Position numbers and translations under genes: made by a program. This document shows, piece after piece, positions 1-6,965 of a stretch of DNA of 9,461 bases (position 1 is its first letter; every line of letters begins with the position of its first letter). This DNA comes from an uncultured Fusibacter sp. GTDB lineage: Bacteria; Bacillota; Clostridia; Peptostreptococcales; Acidaminobacteraceae. The notes beneath the pieces were generated by a model that was not told the DNA's origin, did no database searches, and worked only from the letters and a program-made list of their open reading frames with translations. Where the stretch lies: assembly GCA_937958285.1 (NCBI GenBank), contig CALFXQ010000167.1, positions 1 through 9,461 on the forward strand, given 5' to 3'.

Positions 1-378
1 TATCAAAGACTTAAGTGTCATGCATACTATAGGGATGGCATTCAAAGACGCCTAGATTCAGGGGAAGAGCTTATTATGCTTTCTTTTTTTGAGAATGGGC
101 TTGTTTGCGTTACAGATTACAAATTTATCGCCAACGATGTGCTGATTCTCAATATTCACATCGATCGTTATCCCTACGAAAAACTGATGTGCCACGTCAT
201 ATCGGCGCGCAAAAAAGGGGATTTAATCGAACTCAATATGGAAATCATGGGAATACCCAATACATTAAATGAACGTATTCGCGCTTCAATAGATCAGATG
301 CCCGAGCCGAGTTTGTCTTTAACAGCTAAAGAGAAAGCGCTTTTGTTAGATTTGATAAAGCGCTTAACAGAACTTTAG
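1..378 (+). CDS. C-terminal part of a PilZ-like domain protein (5' end outside window)
   Basis: The frame is open from base 1 to the TAG at 376-378, giving 126 visible residues. An ATG at 76 preceded by GGGGAAGAG could be the true start, but its spacing of about 10 nt is long and the residues before it read on smoothly, so I treat the gene as entering from the left. The pattern is that of a PilZ beta-barrel: a turn ending in ENG (FFENGLVCVTD), then alternating hydrophobic strands (VLILNIHI, then LMCHVISARKKGDLIELNMEIMGI) and a charged C-terminal helix. PilZ domains bind cyclic di-GMP through RxxxR and (D/N)xSxxG. Here the second motif is degenerate (S-F-F-E-N-G), and the first would lie at or before the window edge, so nucleotide binding cannot be claimed. 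A 57-nt gap separates it from hpt, with no terminator seen. The PilZ call is an inference from pattern; otherwise this is a hypothetical protein. Confidence 0.5.
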   Translation, partial: YQRLKCHAYYRDGIQRRLDSGEELIMLSFFENGLVCVTDYKFIANDVLILNIHIDRYPYEKLMCHVISARKKGDLIELNMEIMGIPNTLNERIRASIDQMPEPSLSLTAKEKALLLDLIKRLTEL

Positions 379-435
379 TCATAATGTTCAATTGGGATAT
401 TGCGACAATTATTAGTAAAAGATAGGGGTATTTAA

Positions 436-972
436 ATGAAGGATGACATCCAAGAAATTTTACTGAACGAAGAAGAAATCAACGGTATTTGCGCGCGCAT
501 TGGCGATCAAATAACGAGGGACTATTGGGACAAAGATTTACTTGTAGTGGGCATTTTAAAAGGTGCGAGCCTATTTATGAGCGACTTAATTCGAAAAATA
601 GATCACCCCGTTCAAATGGACTTTATGGCAGTGTCAAGTTATGGCCTTTCTACTGAGAGCTCTGGTGTAGTAAGGATTCTCAAAGATTTAGATACAAGCG
701 TTGAGGGACGCCATGTGTTAATTGTCGAAGACATTGTAGATACGGGCCTCACATTAAAGTATCTACAAGAAAATCTTAAGAGTAGAAAAGCTAAATCAGT
801 CAAATTGTGTACACTACTCGATAAACCGGCGCGCAGAAAAGTATCTATCGATATTGATTACTGTGGTCTAGAAGTACCTGATGCGTTTATAGTTGGCTAT
901 GGCATCGACTACGCTGAACGTTACAGAAATTTGCCTTATGTGGCCATTCTCAAAGAGTCTGTATATAAATAA
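436..972 (+). CDS. hpt: Hypoxanthine phosphoribosyltransferase
   Basis: This cytosolic purine-salvage enzyme transfers phosphoribose from PRPP to hypoxanthine (and usually guanine), giving IMP or GMP. At 178 residues it has the usual bacterial length and is complete. Visible motifs are the KGA loop at 42-44, the flexible loop region MDFMAVSSYG at 61-70, the PRPP-binding signature VLIVEDIVDTGLTL at 94-107 with its acidic pair E98-D99, DKPARRK at 129-135, and the purine-binding stretch VPDAFIVGYGIDYAE starting at 148. The ATG at 436 is supported by an AGGGG ribosome binding site about 7 nt upstream. In many Bacillota hpt lies beside tilS and ftsH; here it does not, and the upstream neighbour is a PilZ-like gene. 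No clear promoter was found in the 57-nt gap, so it may be read from upstream. No terminator follows before pduL, so some readthrough is possible. Confidence 0.96.
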   Translation: MKDDIQEILLNEEEINGICARIGDQITRDYWDKDLLVVGILKGASLFMSDLIRKIDHPVQMDFMAVSSYGLSTESSGVVRILKDLDTSVEGRHVLIVEDIVDTGLTLKYLQENLKSRKAKSVKLCTLLDKPARRKVSIDIDYCGLEVPDAFIVGYGIDYAERYRNLPYVAILKESVYK

Positions 973-1033
973 CACATCAGTAAATAGCAAACAAAATGTA
1001 GCAGATAACGCGCATTATATCAGCACTACTTTT

Positions 1034-1060
1034 ATTCATTCTCTATAAAGACGAATGAAT
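1034..1060. repeat. Perfect 8-bp inverted repeat in the hpt-pduL spacer
   Basis: ATTCATTC (1034-1041) and GAATGAAT (1053-1060) are exact inverted copies separated by 11 nt. There is no T-tract after the right arm, so it is not an intrinsic terminator for hpt. A TACAAT hexamer (1060-1065), usable as a -10 element, abuts the right arm. The placement would suit an operator for a dimeric regulator of pduL-deoC, but no -35 element is convincing and no known box is recognised. Confidence 0.45.
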
Positions 1061-1072
1061 ACAATTCGCTTA

Positions 1073-1100
1073 CAATGGACAAGGTTAAAACCTGCCATTG
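1073..1100 (+). promoter_or_regulatory. Leader hairpin A upstream of pduL
   Basis: Outer arms CAATGG (1073-1078) and CCATTG (1095-1100) pair perfectly. Inside them C1080-G1094 and AGGT (1082-1085) with ACCT (1090-1093) can pair, leaving bulged adenines at 1079 and 1081 and a TAAA loop. This makes about 11 pairs. It ends 32 nt before the ribosome binding site. It could be a transcript structure or a protein-binding palindrome; the sequence alone does not decide. Confidence 0.45.
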
Positions 1101-1114
1101 AAATATTATGGGAT

Positions 1115-1131
1115 GGTTAGCATGGCTAACC
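1115..1131 (+). promoter_or_regulatory. Leader hairpin B immediately before the pduL ribosome binding site
   Basis: GGTTAGC (1115-1121) and GCTAACC (1125-1131) form a perfect 7-bp stem with an ATG triloop. The stem ends 1 nt before GGGAGG. The segment AGGTTA in hairpin A (1082-1087) is also complementary to TAACCT (1127-1132), so the two hairpins and the long-range pairing exclude one another. This is compatible with translational control of pduL but is unproven. Confidence 0.45.
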
Positions 1132-1132
1132 T

Positions 1133-1138
1133 GGGAGG
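1133..1138 (+). promoter_or_regulatory. Ribosome binding site that fixes the pduL start
   Basis: GGGAGG lies 5 nt before the ATG at 1144. An in-frame ATG at 1108 would add MGWLAWLTWEDT, but it has no ribosome binding site and its codons run through hairpin B and this Shine-Dalgarno sequence, so 1144 is preferred. Confidence 0.85.
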
Positions 1139-1143
1139 ATACA

Positions 1144-1713
1144 ATGAAAAAGTTAGTTCCTGTTGGTATTTCAAATCGTCACTTGCACTTGTCTCAAGCC
1201 GACATCGATGTTCTTTATGGAACAGGTCATCAACTCACGAATTTTAAAGATCTCAAGCAGCCTGGGCAGTATGCATGCGAAGAAAAAGTGGATCTTGTGG
1301 GACCTAAGGGTGTGATCAAAGGTGTACGTGTACTTGGGCCAGCTCGTAAGCAAAGCCAAGTAGAGGTATCTATTACAGACTCATTCGTATTAGGGGTAAA
1401 ACCACCTGTGCGTAGTTCTGGCGATCTTGCTGGCAGTCCGGGTGTGAAGTTAGTTGGACCAAAAGGTGAGGTAGAAATTTCTGAAGGTGTAATCGCGGCG
1501 GAGCGCCATATTCACATGCACACTTCAGAGGCTGAGGTATTCGGTCTTAAAGATAAAGACCTGGTACAAGTTAAGGTCGATGGCCATCGAGGCATTATCT
1601 TTGACAATGTTTTAGTACGTGTACATCCCGAGTTCGCATTAGAATTCCATGTAGACGTAGATGAAGGAAACGCTGCTGGTCTTCAAAATGGCCAAGAGGT
1701 AGAAATATTATAA
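1144..1713 (+). CDS. pduL: PduL-type phosphate acyltransferase (phosphotransacylase)
   Basis: PduL enzymes interconvert acyl-CoA plus phosphate with acyl phosphate plus CoA (propionyl or acetyl) using a metal site, and are unrelated to Pta. The 189-residue product opens directly with the first barrel: VPVGISNRHLHLS carries H13 and H15, CEEK follows at 45-48, the second half has AAERHIHMH with H122, H124 and H126, and H169 lies in FALEFHVDVDEGNAAGL. These match the family's metal-binding histidine pattern. There is no N-terminal encapsulation extension before domain 1 and no microcompartment shell gene nearby. That argues for a free cytosolic form acting as a housekeeping phosphotransacetylase rather than in a Pdu compartment. 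It is tightly coupled to deoC (11 nt apart). The only odd feature is the structured leader upstream. Confidence 0.93.
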   Translation: MKKLVPVGISNRHLHLSQADIDVLYGTGHQLTNFKDLKQPGQYACEEKVDLVGPKGVIKGVRVLGPARKQSQVEVSITDSFVLGVKPPVRSSGDLAGSPGVKLVGPKGEVEISEGVIAAERHIHMHTSEAEVFGLKDKDLVQVKVDGHRGIIFDNVLVRVHPEFALEFHVDVDEGNAAGLQNGQEVEIL

Positions 1714-1724
1714 GGAGTGATCTC

Positions 1725-2393
1725 GTGAAAGTAAATCGCTATATCGATCATACTGTATTAAAGGCAGATGCAAGACAATCAGATATTGTTACGGCCTGCG
1801 AAGAAGCAAAAATGCATGATTTCTATTCTGTTTGTGTGAATAGCTACTATGTTCCGCTTGTAAAAGAAAAACTCACCGGAAGCACTGTGAAAGTATGTGC
1901 TGTTGTTGGATTTCCACTCGGTCAGTCCATGAGTGAAGTGAAAGCATTTGAAGCTGATTTGGCAATACAAGCGGGTGCAGATGAAATCGATATGGTTATC
2001 AATGTTGCAGCATTGAAAGATGGCAACCTTGATTTGGTTTACAACGATATCCTAGCAGTAAAAGAAAAAACACATAACCGCGCAGTCTTAAAGGTAATTA
2101 TAGAGGCGTGTCTCTTGAATCAAAGTGAAAAGCAGATTGCCTGTGAACTCTCTAAAAAGGCGGGTGCTGAGTTTGTAAAAACATCAACTGGATTTAGCAC
2201 TGGAGGCGCCACAGTTGAAGATATTGCATTGATGCGCAGTGTTGTTGGACCCGAAATGGGCGTTAAGGCTTCTGGCGGCGTTCGTGATTTTGAGACTGCA
2301 ATGGCTATGATCAACGCAGGTGCAACGCGCATTGGTGCTAGTGCCTCAGTTGCCATCGCAGAAAAGTCCATCGCACAAGATTCAGGCTACTAG
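1725..2393 (+). CDS. deoC: Deoxyribose-phosphate aldolase
   Basis: This class I aldolase splits 2-deoxy-D-ribose 5-phosphate into glyceraldehyde 3-phosphate and acetaldehyde, the last step of deoxynucleoside breakdown. At 222 residues it is a complete TIM barrel of the usual Bacillota length. Visible catalytic features are D89 in EIDMVINV, the Schiff-base lysine K152 in FVKTSTGFSTGGAT, K181 in GVKASGGVR, and the phosphate-binding GASASVAI near the end. The start is GTG at 1725, with AAGGAG (1712-1717) overlapping the pduL TAA stop and spaced 7 nt away. This implies translation within a pduL-deoC transcript. No deoR, pyrimidine phosphorylase, phosphopentomutase or nupC gene is in the window. 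A terminator follows. The pairing with pduL suggests that the acetaldehyde product is routed to acetyl-CoA and acetyl phosphate, which is an inference. Confidence 0.96.
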   Translation: MKVNRYIDHTVLKADARQSDIVTACEEAKMHDFYSVCVNSYYVPLVKEKLTGSTVKVCAVVGFPLGQSMSEVKAFEADLAIQAGADEIDMVINVAALKDGNLDLVYNDILAVKEKTHNRAVLKVIIEACLLNQSEKQIACELSKKAGAEFVKTSTGFSTGGATVEDIALMRSVVGPEMGVKASGGVRDFETAMAMINAGATRIGASASVAIAEKSIAQDSGY

Positions 2394-2425
2394 TTTTTAA
2401 GCTCAATAGAATAAACTTAAATAAA

Positions 2426-2460
2426 GGGGTACGTCTTTCTCATGAAGGCGTACTTTTTAT
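2426..2460 (+). terminator. Intrinsic terminator after deoC
   Basis: GTACGTCTT (2429-2437) pairs with AAGGCGTAC (2445-2453) through nine pairs including one T-G wobble, leaving a 7-nt loop. TTTTTATTT follows at 2454-2462. The AAAGG before the stem could extend pairing slightly. It closes the pduL-deoC unit. Confidence 0.8.
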
Positions 2461-2487
2461 TTACGAATGCGTAAAATGCTGTATAAT
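2460..2487 (+). promoter_or_regulatory. Sigma-A-type promoter for the fapA-GAF operon
   Basis: A perfect TATAAT -10 box lies at 2482-2487, with TTTACG (4 of 6 matches to TTGACA) at 2460-2465 and a 16-nt spacer. The implied 5' leader is about 57 nt. It contains the palindrome AAATTG-AA-CAATTT (2517-2530) and the GAGG ribosome binding site at 2541-2544. Confidence 0.6.
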
Positions 2488-2551
2488 AAAGGATAGAGAG
2501 AATAGAATTTTCTGTCAAATTGAACAATTTAGATGGATTAGAGGCGGGCTT

Positions 2552-4138
2552 ATGACAATCTATGAAAACGATTACTTCAAACTAGTTCTAGAGGGTATTA
2601 ATGTATGGATACACATGATAGCACCTGGTTTCGACATCAAGGGTTTTAGTGCTGTCGGTGACCAGATACCACGTTTGAAGTTGACAAATTTTGGAAACTT
2701 GACCAAATCCCTAAATTATGAACTCAAAGCACCTGTGATTATTGGCGTATACAGACACAAAATAGAAGTGGATGTATCCTCAGATGCCTTAAAGGCGACA
2801 GCTCAGGTGCTACTCACTCAAGATGAATACGAACGCGAAAAGGGAACGGTAGTAGCAGAACTCATTCACGCCATAAAAGAGAAGGCGATTATTCATGGTA
2901 TCCTCAAAGAAGTATTAAGTAGGCCGTTGCCTTTATTGGAAAAATTCGTAATTGCAGAAGGTATACAGCCAGTAGATGGCGATGATGCGATTATTAAGTA
3001 CTATCAGCTTTCAGATCAAAAGCCCAAGGTGCTACTTGATGGCAAGGTCAATCATTACGAGCTGAATTTAATCGACAACATTCACGTAGGTGAGTGGTTA
3101 GGCGAAAAATCACAAGCGACACAAGGCAAACAAGGGGTTAACATCTACGGTGAAGAAGTGCCCGCAAAATCAGGGCGGGATCAAATGTTGCGCTACGACT
3201 TTAAGACTGTCTCAAAAACCGTTCAAGAAGATGGCAGTGAACATTTGTATGCATTAAAAGATGGCGCCGTTCGTATCATAGACGGAAAAATAGGCGTCGA
3301 CAATCATCTAAAGATAAGTGGCGACGTAGACTTTAACACTGGAAATATCGACTTTGATGGTTACGTGACAATCACGGGAACAGTTAAGGATGGATTTTCT
3401 GTTAAGGCTCAAAATGATATTACAATTCTCGGTGAATTGGGCATTGGAGCAGTTACTTCAATTCAAAGTACAAAGGGCAGTATCTTTGTAAAGGGCGGTG
3501 TCAATGGCAAGAATATTGCCAAAATCATTGCTGGCAATCACATTTACCTGAAGTATGCAAATGAATGTACAGTTGTTGCCGAGAACTCGATTAATATTGG
3601 GTTTTATGCGATGGACGCACAGTTAAGGGCAAAAAAGGTGATTGTCAATCCCGCGCAGGGAAGAGTAATTGGAGGTCGCATTGAAGCTGAGCATCAAATC
3701 GTCACGGGCACTTTGGGCAACCAATCCGAACGCCGAACAGAGGTCTTTGTCAATGGTTTCGAGAGGTGCTCTGTAAAAGATGAATTAGATGCACTGGCTA
3801 TTAGCCATAAAGAGTTGATTTCTAGAACTAATAAAATAAAGAGACAATTAGAAGTGTTCGAAACCCACATTCAACAACTAGACGAAAAGGCGCTCAATAC
3901 GTTTAAGGGTATGAAAATTAGCTATGAACATGCCATGGATGAACTCGTCCGCATGCAGAATAAGATTGAACAACTTACTGAAGTCCTAAAAACCCGCGGT
4001 GATGGCGAAGTTCAAATTGCTTTATCTGCATTTCCAAAAACTGTTCTAGAGATTAAACAACATCAGAAGCGCATCACTGACACGGTCTCTGGTTCCTTCT
4101 ATGTTAAAGACAACAATATGCTCTTTGAGGTAAAGTGA
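2552..4138 (+). CDS. FapA (DUF342) family polymerisation-type beta-helix protein
   Basis: DUF342/FapA proteins are widespread in motile bacteria. In Vibrio a member affects flagellation, but the Bacillota role is not well defined. This one has 528 residues and no signal peptide or membrane segment, so it is likely cytoplasmic. The N-terminal region (about 1-130) leads to the family stretch AEGIQPVDGDDAIIKYY (135-151). The central part (about 250-390) is a right-handed beta-helix-like run of short hydrophobic strands, including GDVDFNTGNIDFDG, VKDGFSVKAQNDITILG, GSIFVKGGVNG and GRVIGGRIEAEHQIVTGTLG. Residues about 405-480 form a charged coiled coil, followed by a short beta-rich tail. Start ATG 2552 follows GAGGCGGG. 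It is the first gene of a two-gene operon, with its stop 7 nt before the GAF-protein start. The family assignment is firm; a flagellar function here is an inference. Confidence 0.9.
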   Translation: MTIYENDYFKLVLEGINVWIHMIAPGFDIKGFSAVGDQIPRLKLTNFGNLTKSLNYELKAPVIIGVYRHKIEVDVSSDALKATAQVLLTQDEYEREKGTVVAELIHAIKEKAIIHGILKEVLSRPLPLLEKFVIAEGIQPVDGDDAIIKYYQLSDQKPKVLLDGKVNHYELNLIDNIHVGEWLGEKSQATQGKQGVNIYGEEVPAKSGRDQMLRYDFKTVSKTVQEDGSEHLYALKDGAVRIIDGKIGVDNHLKISGDVDFNTGNIDFDGYVTITGTVKDGFSVKAQNDITILGELGIGAVTSIQSTKGSIFVKGGVNGKNIAKIIAGNHIYLKYANECTVVAENSINIGFYAMDAQLRAKKVIVNPAQGRVIGGRIEAEHQIVTGTLGNQSERRTEVFVNGFERCSVKDELDALAISHKELISRTNKIKRQLEVFETHIQQLDEKALNTFKGMKISYEHAMDELVRMQNKIEQLTEVLKTRGDGEVQIALSAFPKTVLEIKQHQKRITDTVSGSFYVKDNNMLFEVK

Positions 4139-4145
4139 GGCACAT

Positions 4146-5942
4146 ATGATAGAAAATCGATATCTAAAACTTCAAGAAGCCGTAGATTTCTTCTCACAAA
4201 GTCTCCATGTAGAGCAATTAATGGCATATGGCTATGAGTTGATTCATCGCTCGCTTTCACTTAAACAATCGGCTTTGTTTATGCTTCAAGAACAGCGATA
4301 TACACTATTAATGCAGAATCATTATGAAATTACAGCCTTCGACGAACCTGAAAATCCAAATCATAAACTGCTTGCAGAACGTTTTGGACGCGTCTTGACG
4401 AAGGACTTTGAACGATACTTTTCAGAAGTGTTGGTGTCTTCTTTTCATGTGGAAATGGTCATTCCTATAATTAATAAAGAGCATCTCGTTGGATTTATTT
4501 TGTCGAGTGGCACAAACTTTGGATTGCTAGATGATGAAATTCTTGAGTTTACATCATCGATTAATCAGTTAATGAATAAGGCATATGAACATGCGAGTGC
4601 ATATAGTGCCCTTGAGATAAAAAATTTAGAGCTAGATAAGCGAGTTTTTAATCTCTTTTTTATCAATCATAGTTCGAGACTTTTAATGTCTGAGTTAAAT
4701 CTAAATCAGTTATATAGCCTATGTGTAGATATTGTGAGAGAGTTAACTGCAAGTGCCATCACAACCTTCTTTGTCACCGATGAATCCTCTCAGAAGATGC
4801 TTCTGAAGGGTTACAAAAATATTGTCGCGTTCGACCAATACTATGATGAATTAGCATATCCCAGACTGCAAAATTCCCCAATTAAGGCCGTTTACCATAT
4901 GGGAACAGAGCGAGAAGCGCTTGAGCAGATCGTACAAGATTTAACCCCCCTCGACAATGTCAAAGCAGAGCACGTCATCTTTATTGTCAAAGAAAAAGTA
5001 TTGGGCTTAATCACCATTTCAAAACCTGTAAACCATTCAGATTACGATAAAACTGTCTTAGAACTTATTGTAAGTATTGCAAACTCTATTTATATCGCGA
5101 TGAATAATGCGATTCAATTTCATGAGATTCAAGTTCAGGAGCGTCAGTTGGCCGCAAAAGTACAGGCCATTAGCAGTTTAAATCGCTCCATTAAGAATAT
5201 TCAATCTTGTCAAACCATAGACGAAATGATAGAGATTGTTATGCAAACTCTGCTTTATGGATTTGGTGTAGAGCGCTTAGCCATACTCTTAGAAGATGAG
5301 AAGAGTCGTGTTTGTGTTTCGCACCATGGATTCGATGAGAAACCCAATTGGCTAGAAACACTGACAGATAAGCAATTGGCAATGCAAGTTGCATTCACAG
5401 AAAATCAGGCTAGTCAGATTGTCAAGACATTGGGTCTAGAAGAGCGATATCTGCAAGACGATCACAACTGCTTGATTATATTGCCTATTGAAATGGACGT
5501 CATTACAGAAGCAGGGCAATTGAGGCTAGGTACTCTGTTTATTGACAAGTTGTCTCATCCGCTGCAGCCGCAAGACGAAATGGCCTTCGAAGCATTAGTC
5601 AATGCGATTGCCCCATACATCTATTGGCATAAACAAGAGAGCAAGTGTAAAAATGAACATAACGAGCGGGCAGAAATAAAGCTTAAAAGGCTGCTAAATG
5701 AGGCATATCGTACTTTTGTTACACACCAAATTCCGTATTGGGCGTATGTGAAGCCTATTCAAGGAAGCATTGAGACAGTGCTTCTACAAGAAAGAGAAGG
5801 CGCTTCAGATGCACATGGGGTTATTATTGGCGCCTATTACATCAGTGTCTCTCATCATGAGCGCTTCGAAGAAAACGTGTTGGCAATTGAGGGCCAAGAA
5901 GTTGATCTAACCCTTGCCGCTATTACGTCGATTTTGTTGTAG
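4146..5942 (+). CDS. Triple GAF-domain protein without recognisable output domain
   Basis: The 598-residue soluble product has three GAF-like sensory modules joined by helical linkers. They lie at about 15-150 (core strands MVIPIINKEHLVGFILSS), 178-320 (AEHVIFIVKEKVLGLITISK) and 355-495 (NCLIILPIEM, then LGTLFIDKLSHPLQPQDEMAFEALV). The linkers around 150-175 and 320-352 look like signalling helices. The last 100 residues start with a charged helix (508-522) and end in a small alpha/beta region that I do not recognise. I see no HisKA/HATPase, GGDEF, EAL, HD-GYP, PP2C or DNA-binding domain. GAF domains bind small molecules or mediate dimerisation, and the ligand cannot be read here. The start has a GTGAGG ribosome binding site overlapping the fapA stop, so the two are translationally linked. 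It probably acts as a sensor or scaffold for FapA or another partner (inference). Confidence 0.8.
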   Translation: MIENRYLKLQEAVDFFSQSLHVEQLMAYGYELIHRSLSLKQSALFMLQEQRYTLLMQNHYEITAFDEPENPNHKLLAERFGRVLTKDFERYFSEVLVSSFHVEMVIPIINKEHLVGFILSSGTNFGLLDDEILEFTSSINQLMNKAYEHASAYSALEIKNLELDKRVFNLFFINHSSRLLMSELNLNQLYSLCVDIVRELTASAITTFFVTDESSQKMLLKGYKNIVAFDQYYDELAYPRLQNSPIKAVYHMGTEREALEQIVQDLTPLDNVKAEHVIFIVKEKVLGLITISKPVNHSDYDKTVLELIVSIANSIYIAMNNAIQFHEIQVQERQLAAKVQAISSLNRSIKNIQSCQTIDEMIEIVMQTLLYGFGVERLAILLEDEKSRVCVSHHGFDEKPNWLETLTDKQLAMQVAFTENQASQIVKTLGLEERYLQDDHNCLIILPIEMDVITEAGQLRLGTLFIDKLSHPLQPQDEMAFEALVNAIAPYIYWHKQESKCKNEHNERAEIKLKRLLNEAYRTFVTHQIPYWAYVKPIQGSIETVLLQEREGASDAHGVIIGAYYISVSHHERFEENVLAIEGQEVDLTLAAITSILL

Positions 5943-5954
5943 TCCCGTACATTG

Positions 5955-5984
5955 AAACCCTCAGCTTTTGCTGAGGGTTTTTTT
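5955..5984 (+). terminator. Strong intrinsic terminator after the GAF gene
   Basis: AAACCCTCAGC (5955-5965) and GCTGAGGGTTT (5970-5980) form a perfect 11-bp stem with a TTTT loop, running into a tract of seven T residues (5978-5984). It closes the fapA-GAF operon 12 nt after the stop codon. Confidence 0.96.
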
Positions 5985-5994
5985 ATGGATGTCG

Positions 5995-6023
5995 TGTAAA
6001 AAAAAAGAAGGATGATGTATACT
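5995..6023 (+). promoter_or_regulatory. Possible promoter for the lipid kinase gene
   Basis: TATACT (6018-6023, 5 of 6 matches to the -10 consensus) lies just after the terminator, with a poor -35 (TGTAAA, 5995-6000) at 17-nt spacing. Transcription from it would start near 6030, downstream of the ATGs at 6012 and 6015, which fits a start at 6042. Confidence 0.35.
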
Positions 6024-6030
6024 GATATAG

Positions 6031-6035
6031 AGAGG
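6031..6035 (+). promoter_or_regulatory. Ribosome binding site that fixes the lipid kinase start
   Basis: AGAGG sits 6 nt before the ATG at 6042. The upstream in-frame ATGs at 6012 and 6015 have AAGAAGG touching or only about 3 nt away, which is too close. The family N-terminus (MRYLCIQNPKSGQ) also begins at 6042. Confidence 0.75.
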
Positions 6036-6041
6036 TTTATT

Positions 6042-6965
6042 ATGAGATATTTATGTATTCAAAATCCAAAATCCGGACAACGCGCCATTCAACGTAACAT
6101 GATGCGCGTCGTGGAACGCTTAAAAAGTGAAGGCCACCAAGTAGAAGTTCTCAATACTGAATCAGAAGGGGATGCACAGAAATTTGCACAAGCGTGTATT
6201 TCAATGCCTTCAATTGATTTAATTGTCGTTATAGGTGGAGATGGCACTGTCAACGAAGTAGTCAATGGTCTATATCTCAATGGTGAGCGCGATGGTGCCA
6301 GGCACTCATTGGCACCACTGGCAATCATCCCAGCAGGTACAGTGAACGATTTCGCCAATCACTTTAAATTGCCCTACAAAGAAAATGCCATATTCAACTA
6401 TCTGAATCATTTTCAAAGTACACGGGTAGATATTGGCGAAGTGAACGGCAAATACTTTACCAATGTGGTTGCAGCTGGTTACATATCTGATGTTGGTTAC
6501 AAGGTTCAAAGAAAACACAAGAAGCGGTTTGGCAGATTGGCTTATTATGTAGAAGGCACCATCGAAGCCATCAAGTACTTAAAGCACTCCAATCGCTTTA
6601 CTTTTAAGATATCAGAGCACGAGGTCGCTCTCGATGCGTATATGTTTATCGCCTTAAATACGACTTATCTAGGCGGATTATCATACTTTGCACCTACAGC
6701 AAATTGTGAAGATGGTTTTTTAGATTTGATAATCATAAAAAAAACAGGACTCATCGGTGGCTTCTTGCTCCTGATAAAAATCCTGTTAGGGAAACATATT
6801 GATGATAAAAATGTAATTTACTTTAAAACAAAGGGATTTCAGGTGGATGCCAATCGACCTCTCGATGTTGATATCGACGGCGAAAAGGGCACGCAACTTC
6901 CTTTAGATATCAGGGTTAAGAAGCAGTTTGTAAATCTTGCAGTCCCTATTAGCGATGGTGTTTAA
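6042..6965 (+). CDS. Diacylglycerol kinase family (DgkB/YegS/BmrU type) lipid kinase
   Basis: The 307-residue product is a soluble, membrane-associating lipid kinase of the DAGKc fold, close to the length of Bacillus DgkB. Visible motifs are the start strand YLCIQNPKSGQ (3-13), the nucleotide-binding GGDGTVNEVVNGL (65-77), PAGTVNDFA (97-105), DGFLDLIII (224-232) and the acidic DIDGE (277-281) in the C-terminal beta domain. DgkB-type enzymes return diacylglycerol to phosphatidic acid, which matters in lipoteichoic-acid-making bacteria. Relatives such as BmrU and YegS use other or unknown lipids, so the substrate is not certain. It stands alone between a strong terminator and a convergent gene. 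Its TAA stop overlaps the stop of that minus-strand gene, and no terminator is seen between them. Confidence 0.9.
   Translation: MRYLCIQNPKSGQRAIQRNMMRVVERLKSEGHQVEVLNTESEGDAQKFAQACISMPSIDLIVVIGGDGTVNEVVNGLYLNGERDGARHSLAPLAIIPAGTVNDFANHFKLPYKENAIFNYLNHFQSTRVDIGEVNGKYFTNVVAAGYISDVGYKVQRKHKKRFGRLAYYVEGTIEAIKYLKHSNRFTFKISEHEVALDAYMFIALNTTYLGGLSYFAPTANCEDGFLDLIIIKKTGLIGGFLLLIKILLGKHIDDKNVIYFKTKGFQVDANRPLDVDIDGEKGTQLPLDIRVKKQFVNLAVPISDGV

Noticed and set aside
1034..1060. Terminator for hpt
   Set aside because: The stem is AT-rich with an 11-nt loop and no T-tract follows it.
1061..1074. Possible CcpA (cre) site before pduL
   Set aside because: The right half CGCTTACA fits the consensus but the left half has three mismatches (ACAATT), so it is too weak to call.
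1108..1143. Upstream in-frame start for pduL adding 12 residues
   Set aside because: It has no ribosome binding site, its codons cross a perfect hairpin and the GGGAGG of the 1144 start, and the PduL family sequence begins just after 1144.
1144..2393. Part of a bacterial microcompartment locus
   Set aside because: No shell protein, diol dehydratase or encapsulation peptide is present; pduL alone does not indicate a compartment.
6012..6041. Longer lipid kinase N-terminus from the ATG at 6012
   Set aside because: The purine-rich stretch touches the ATG, the possible promoter would start transcription downstream of it, and the conserved N-terminus begins at 6042.
6089..6518. Two minus-strand open frames inside the lipid kinase gene
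   Set aside because: They are antisense shadows of a well-supported kinase coding region with no start signals or recognisable protein features.
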